Source: Ruminococcus flavefaciens
GTDB taxonomy: Bacteria; Bacillota; Clostridia; Oscillospirales; Ruminococcaceae
Assembly (NCBI RefSeq): GCF_900143025.1
Contig: NZ_FRCT01000001.1
Location: 310,001 to 374,000, forward strand
Length of the DNA: 64,000 nucleotides
Direction of reading: 5' to 3'
Made by a program: the position numbers and the translations under genes. Positions 61,434 to 64,000 of this stretch are shown here, in pieces; position 1 is the stretch's first letter; each line of letters opens with the position of its first letter. The notes under the pieces were generated by a model. It saw only the letters and a list, made by a program, of their open reading frames with translations. It searched no databases and was not told the origin of the DNA.

Positions 61434-62219
61434 ATGGCACGACTCTATCCACTTTTCAGCTCCAGCAAGGGCAATTCCTCGTTTATCGGAACTGAAAAAG
61501 GCGGAATACTCATAGACTGCGGAGTTAGTTTCAGGCGGCTGTGCAACGCCCTTGAAGTGAACAACATACCGCTGAGTGCGGTACAGGGTGTATTCATAAC
61601 CCACGAGCACTCGGACCATGTTGCAGGACTTACTATGCTGACCAAGAAAACGGGACTTCCCGTATACGGTCAGAAGCGCACTTTGCAAAGGCTCTGCGAT
61701 GGCGGAAAAATAGCGGTAAGCTCCCACGTCATAGACATAACAGGAAAGAAGATAAGCTGCGGCGGCAGTGAGGTCAGCTGCTTCAATACTCCTCACGATG
61801 CTATACAGAGCTGCGGCTACAGGATACATACAGAGGACGATAAATACTGCGCCGTATGCACCGACCTGGGACACGTTACTCCCGAGGTGGACGAAGCTCT
61901 TAAAGGCTGCCGAATGGTGCTCATAGAAGCGAATTACGATGACTATATGCTGCGTACAGGTCCATATCCTCTTTATTTAAAGGAGAGGATACTTTCGCCC
62001 ATTGGTCATCTTTCAAATGACGACTGTGCAGTACAGGTAAGAAAGATGATAGAGCGGGGCACTACTCATATCCTGCTGGGACATCTCAGCCAGGACAACA
62101 ATCATCCGCAAATGGCTGACAGTACGGTGCAGCGCGGACTCAGCGGCTTTACAAGGGGCAGGGACTATCTTCTCGGAGTAGCTCCCGTTGAAACTAAGGG
62201 AGGAGCAGTGGTGTTCTGA
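61434..62219 (+). CDS. walJ: Metallo-beta-lactamase fold hydrolase WalJ (YycJ)
   Basis: 261 residues with the MBL metal motif THEHSDHVAG near residue 60, and LDxGVS-type opening (GGILIDCGVSFRRL). Further metal ligands are in TDLGHVTPEV and GHLSQDNNHPQ. WalJ proteins are double-strand DNA 5' exonuclease-like enzymes that take part in cell division/DNA handling in Firmicutes. walK and walR are not adjacent. Its stop overlaps the rlmH start by one base (TGATG). Confidence 0.9.
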   Translation: MARLYPLFSSSKGNSSFIGTEKGGILIDCGVSFRRLCNALEVNNIPLSAVQGVFITHEHSDHVAGLTMLTKKTGLPVYGQKRTLQRLCDGGKIAVSSHVIDITGKKISCGGSEVSCFNTPHDAIQSCGYRIHTEDDKYCAVCTDLGHVTPEVDEALKGCRMVLIEANYDDYMLRTGPYPLYLKERILSPIGHLSNDDCAVQVRKMIERGTTHILLGHLSQDNNHPQMADSTVQRGLSGFTRGRDYLLGVAPVETKGGAVVF

Positions 62220-62692
62220 TGAATATTGTACTTATTGTTATAGGCAAGCTTAAAGAGGAATATCTTCGCAGTGCCTGTGCAGAATATATAAAGCGTCTGG
62301 GAAGATACTGCACATTCGAGCTCCATGAGCTTGACGAGTGCAGGCTCAGCGATGACCCGTCCGAAAAGGAGATAGCTTCTGCACTTAAAAAGGAAGCCGA
62401 GCAGATAAAGCGTTACGCAAAGGGCATGATAGTACCTATGTGCATAGAGGGTAAGCAGCTTTCAAGCCCCGAGCTTTCTGAAAAAATAACAGAGGCAGGA
62501 GTCAGCGGACAGAGTACGGTCACATTCATAATCGGAAGCTCCTTCGGACTTGCTCCCGAGATAAAGTCAATGGGCACACTGAAGCTTTCTATGTCGAAAA
62601 TGACCTTCCCTCACCAGCTTGCAAGGGTAATGCTCTTAGAGCAGATATACCGCGCTTTCCAGATAGCAGAGGGCGGAAAATACCATAAGTAA
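62219..62692 (+). CDS. rlmH: 23S rRNA pseudouridine-1915 N3-methyltransferase RlmH
   Basis: SPOUT methyltransferase acting on helix 69 of assembled ribosomes. 157 residues, normal length. Conserved IVLIVIGKLKEEYLR, FIIGSSFGLAPEI, and LSMSKMTFPHQLARVMLLEQIYRAFQI with the C-terminal knot. The walJ-rlmH arrangement is common in Firmicutes. A strong terminator follows. Confidence 0.97.
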   Translation: MNIVLIVIGKLKEEYLRSACAEYIKRLGRYCTFELHELDECRLSDDPSEKEIASALKKEAEQIKRYAKGMIVPMCIEGKQLSSPELSEKITEAGVSGQSTVTFIIGSSFGLAPEIKSMGTLKLSMSKMTFPHQLARVMLLEQIYRAFQIAEGGKYHK

Positions 62693-62718
62693 AAAGGACA
62701 GCTTCGGCTGTCCTTTTT
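62691..62718 (+). terminator. Terminator of walJ-rlmH
   Basis: Stem AAAAAGGACAGC / GCTGTCCTTTTT with a TTCG loop. It runs straight into the heptamer array that follows. Confidence 0.93.
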
Positions 62719-62888
62719 TAGCCGTTAGCCCTTAGTTATTAGCCTGTAGGGGAGGCGTTTCGCCGCCCGAAATTTCCGAAAAACTTAATGAACCCGTTGT
62801 AGGGAACGCCGTCCCTCTACAGTTCTCAATTCTTAAAGTTAATTTGTTGCTTACGGACTGCCAAAGGCAGCCCCTACGATCTTAGCTC
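62718..62888. repeat. Heptamer array and hairpins before the ABC exporter
   Basis: TTAGCCG, TTAGCCC, TTAGTTA, TTAGCCT (62718-62745), then GTAGGGGAGGCG...CGCCGCCC. The unit ACTGCCAAAGGCAGCCCCTAC at about 62859-62879 is an inverted copy of the nadA-leader hairpin at 1335-1355, and a lone TTAGCTC is at 62882-62888. The gap 62693-62999 has no gene. Confidence 0.75.
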
Positions 62889-62898
62889 TTAATAAAAC

Positions 62899-62927
62899 TT
62901 GACAGCAAAATGCGCTTGTGATATAAT
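62899..62927 (+). promoter_or_regulatory. Promoter of the ABC exporter operon
   Basis: Perfect TTGACA (62899-62904) and TATAAT (62922-62927) with a 17-base spacer. The leader that follows has nested arms GCGCA / TGCGC and ACGG / CCGT (about 62951-62982), followed by TTTTTC and the AAGGAG site. Confidence 0.88.
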
Positions 62928-62999
62928 TAAAAGATACTATGGATTTTTATGCGCATTTTACGGAAAATGCCGTTTCTGCGCTTTTTCAAGGAGCAATAA

Positions 63000-63776
63000 A
63001 TGAGTACGATAAAAGAGCTGTATGCATACAGACAGATGATATTCAGCCTTGTGAAAAAGGATCTCCGCGGCCGCTATAAGGGCTCTGTACTGGGCTTTCT
63101 GTGGACGTTCATAAACCCTCTTTTCCAGCTGATAGTCTACACGATAGTTTTCTCGAAGATACTTCCGAACAACATTGACAAGTATTATCTATACCTGTTC
63201 GTTGCACTGATACCGTGGATATTCTTCTCATCGTCCATAACGGTAGGTGCAGCGTCGATAGTGGCGCAGAAGGATCTGGTCAAGAAGATATACTTCCCGC
63301 GAATGGTAATACCAATATCCTATGTTACAAGCTGCTTTGTGAATATGCTGCTGTGCTTCATAGTAATATTCGCGGTTATAATCGTTACGGGCGCAGGGAT
63401 AAACTTCCTTGCGGTACTGACTCTGCCCGTGATAATGATAGTGGAGTATATATTCGCACTGGGAATGGCTATGCTTACATCGGCTGTGACCGTATATTTC
63501 AGGGACTTAGAGCATATCCTCGGCATAGTATCAATGGCGTGGATGTACCTTACACCTGTTGTATACTCAAAGTCGATAGTCCCCGACAGATACCTGCCGC
63601 TGTTCAATCTCAATCCTATGACACATATTATAGACTGCTACAGAACAGTGCTCTATGATAAGCAGGTACCCGACCTTACGACACTTCTCTGGGCAGCAGG
63701 TCTGGGAGTATTCTTCCTTATATTCGGTGTAATTGTATTCAACAAGCTTCAGAAGCACTTTGCGGAGGAACTGTAA
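63000..63776 (+). CDS. ABC-2 polysaccharide export permease
   Basis: 258 residues with six membrane segments. The N-terminal segment [35 protein letters not shown] is typical of permeases that export O-antigen or teichoic acid (Wzm, TagG, RfbD type), as are [10 protein letters not shown] and the closing segment near [12 protein letters not shown]. It pairs with the ATPase gene that follows (TAATG overlap). It may export the polysaccharide made by the 35490-44432 operon, though they are 18 kb apart. Confidence 0.93.
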   Translation: MSTIKELYAYRQMIFSLVKKDLRGRYKGSVLGFLWTFINPLFQLIVYTIVFSKILPNNIDKYYLYLFVALIPWIFFSSSITVGAASIVAQKDLVKKIYFPRMVIPISYVTSCFVNMLLCFIVIFAVIIVTGAGINFLAVLTLPVIMIVEYIFALGMAMLTSAVTVYFRDLEHILGIVSMAWMYLTPVVYSKSIVPDRYLPLFNLNPMTHIIDCYRTVLYDKQVPDLTTLLWAAGLGVFFLIFGVIVFNKLQKHFAEEL

Positions 63777-64000
63777 TGGCAGAAAATGAAATTGCAATAG
63801 AGGTCAGGGATATCACCAAGAGCTTCAAGGTGTATCTCGACAAGGGCGCACAGCTTAAAGAACGCCTGCTTTTCCGCAAGCGCAGCCGCTATGAGGAGCG
63901 CAAGGTGCTCCGCGGCATAAGCTTTGACGTAAAAAGAGGAGAGGCTATCGGACTTATCGGGCATAACGGCTGCGGTAAGAGCACAACGCTGAAGCTTCTC
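63776..64000 (+). CDS. ABC polysaccharide export ATPase, N-terminal part
   Basis: The first 75 codons of the ATPase; the rest lies beyond the right edge. [15 protein letters not shown] opening, then [35 protein letters not shown] and the Walker A motif GHNGCGKST. This is the Wzt/TagH type. The start shares one base with the permease stop. Whether it has a C-terminal carbohydrate-binding domain cannot be seen. Confidence 0.93.
   Translation, partial: MAENEIAIEVRDITKSFKVYLDKGAQLKERLLFRKRSRYEERKVLRGISFDVKRGEAIGLIGHNGCGKSTTLKLL

Overview
The window reads as a chromosomal segment of a low-to-mid GC, Gram-positive, anaerobic Firmicute, most likely an Oscillospiraceae / Ruminococcus-type bacterium. 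The signs are AGGAGG-type ribosome sites, TTGACA-17-TATAAT promoters, two T-box leaders, a perfect CIRCE operator, the sporulation proteins SpoIVB and SpoIID, a HydE-type hydrogenase maturase and the gene set recA-recX-rimO-pgsA. The genus is an inference. I see no rRNA, tRNA, CRISPR array, transposase or prophage gene.

Layout, left to right. 1-1267: hydE (cut by the edge) and nadA. 1538-2679: ridA with a small acidic lipoprotein. 3035-11518: branched-chain amino acid block on the minus strand. It has leuA behind a T-box, then ilvB-ilvN behind a candidate leader-peptide attenuator, an unknown membrane protein, leuC-leuD, a YhfC-like membrane protease and leuB. 12111-14286: zinc-ribbon protein, a 47-residue membrane protein, an AIM24-like protein and birA. 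14635-16833: a membrane protein, spoIVB and the HPr gene. 17202-22216: trmD, rimM, three membrane or membrane-anchored proteins and purB. 22376-25231: a four-gene FHA / PP2C phosphatase operon. 25529-28035: secD-secF behind a structured leader. 28567-35255: the F-type ATP synthase operon, with a delta-alpha subunit fusion, two identical c-subunit proteins and hairpin repeats between atpG and atpD.

35490-44432 is a surface-polysaccharide operon read right to left. An initiating sugar-phosphate transferase is followed by ManC, Gmd, three small tandem paralogues with DivIVA-like motifs, a membrane protein, two GT4 glycosyltransferases, Rmd and a coiled-coil protein. ManC, Gmd and Rmd together would make GDP-D-rhamnose. 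44614-56774 holds spoIID, citrate synthase with a coupled lipoprotein, a two-component system, and a run from a DUF1385 protein through prmC, recA, recX, rimO and pgsA to a small winged-helix regulator. 56830-58731 is htpG under CIRCE. 58864-61273 is a T-box unit with an unknown gene and cysS. 61434-62692 holds walJ and rlmH. The right edge starts an ABC exporter of the polysaccharide type.

Many gaps carry one repeat family: short runs of degenerate heptamers of the form TTAGNNN, followed by GC-rich hairpins that often begin with TGTAGGGG. In two places the heptamer runs face each other as inverted arrays; one such pair encloses the yhfC-like gene inside the leu cluster. The strongest candidates for new biology are the delta-alpha ATP synthase fusion, the three DivIVA-motif paralogues in the polysaccharide operon, the inverted-heptamer elements, the secDF leader, and the heptamer tandem array in the 5' leader of the Cys T-box.
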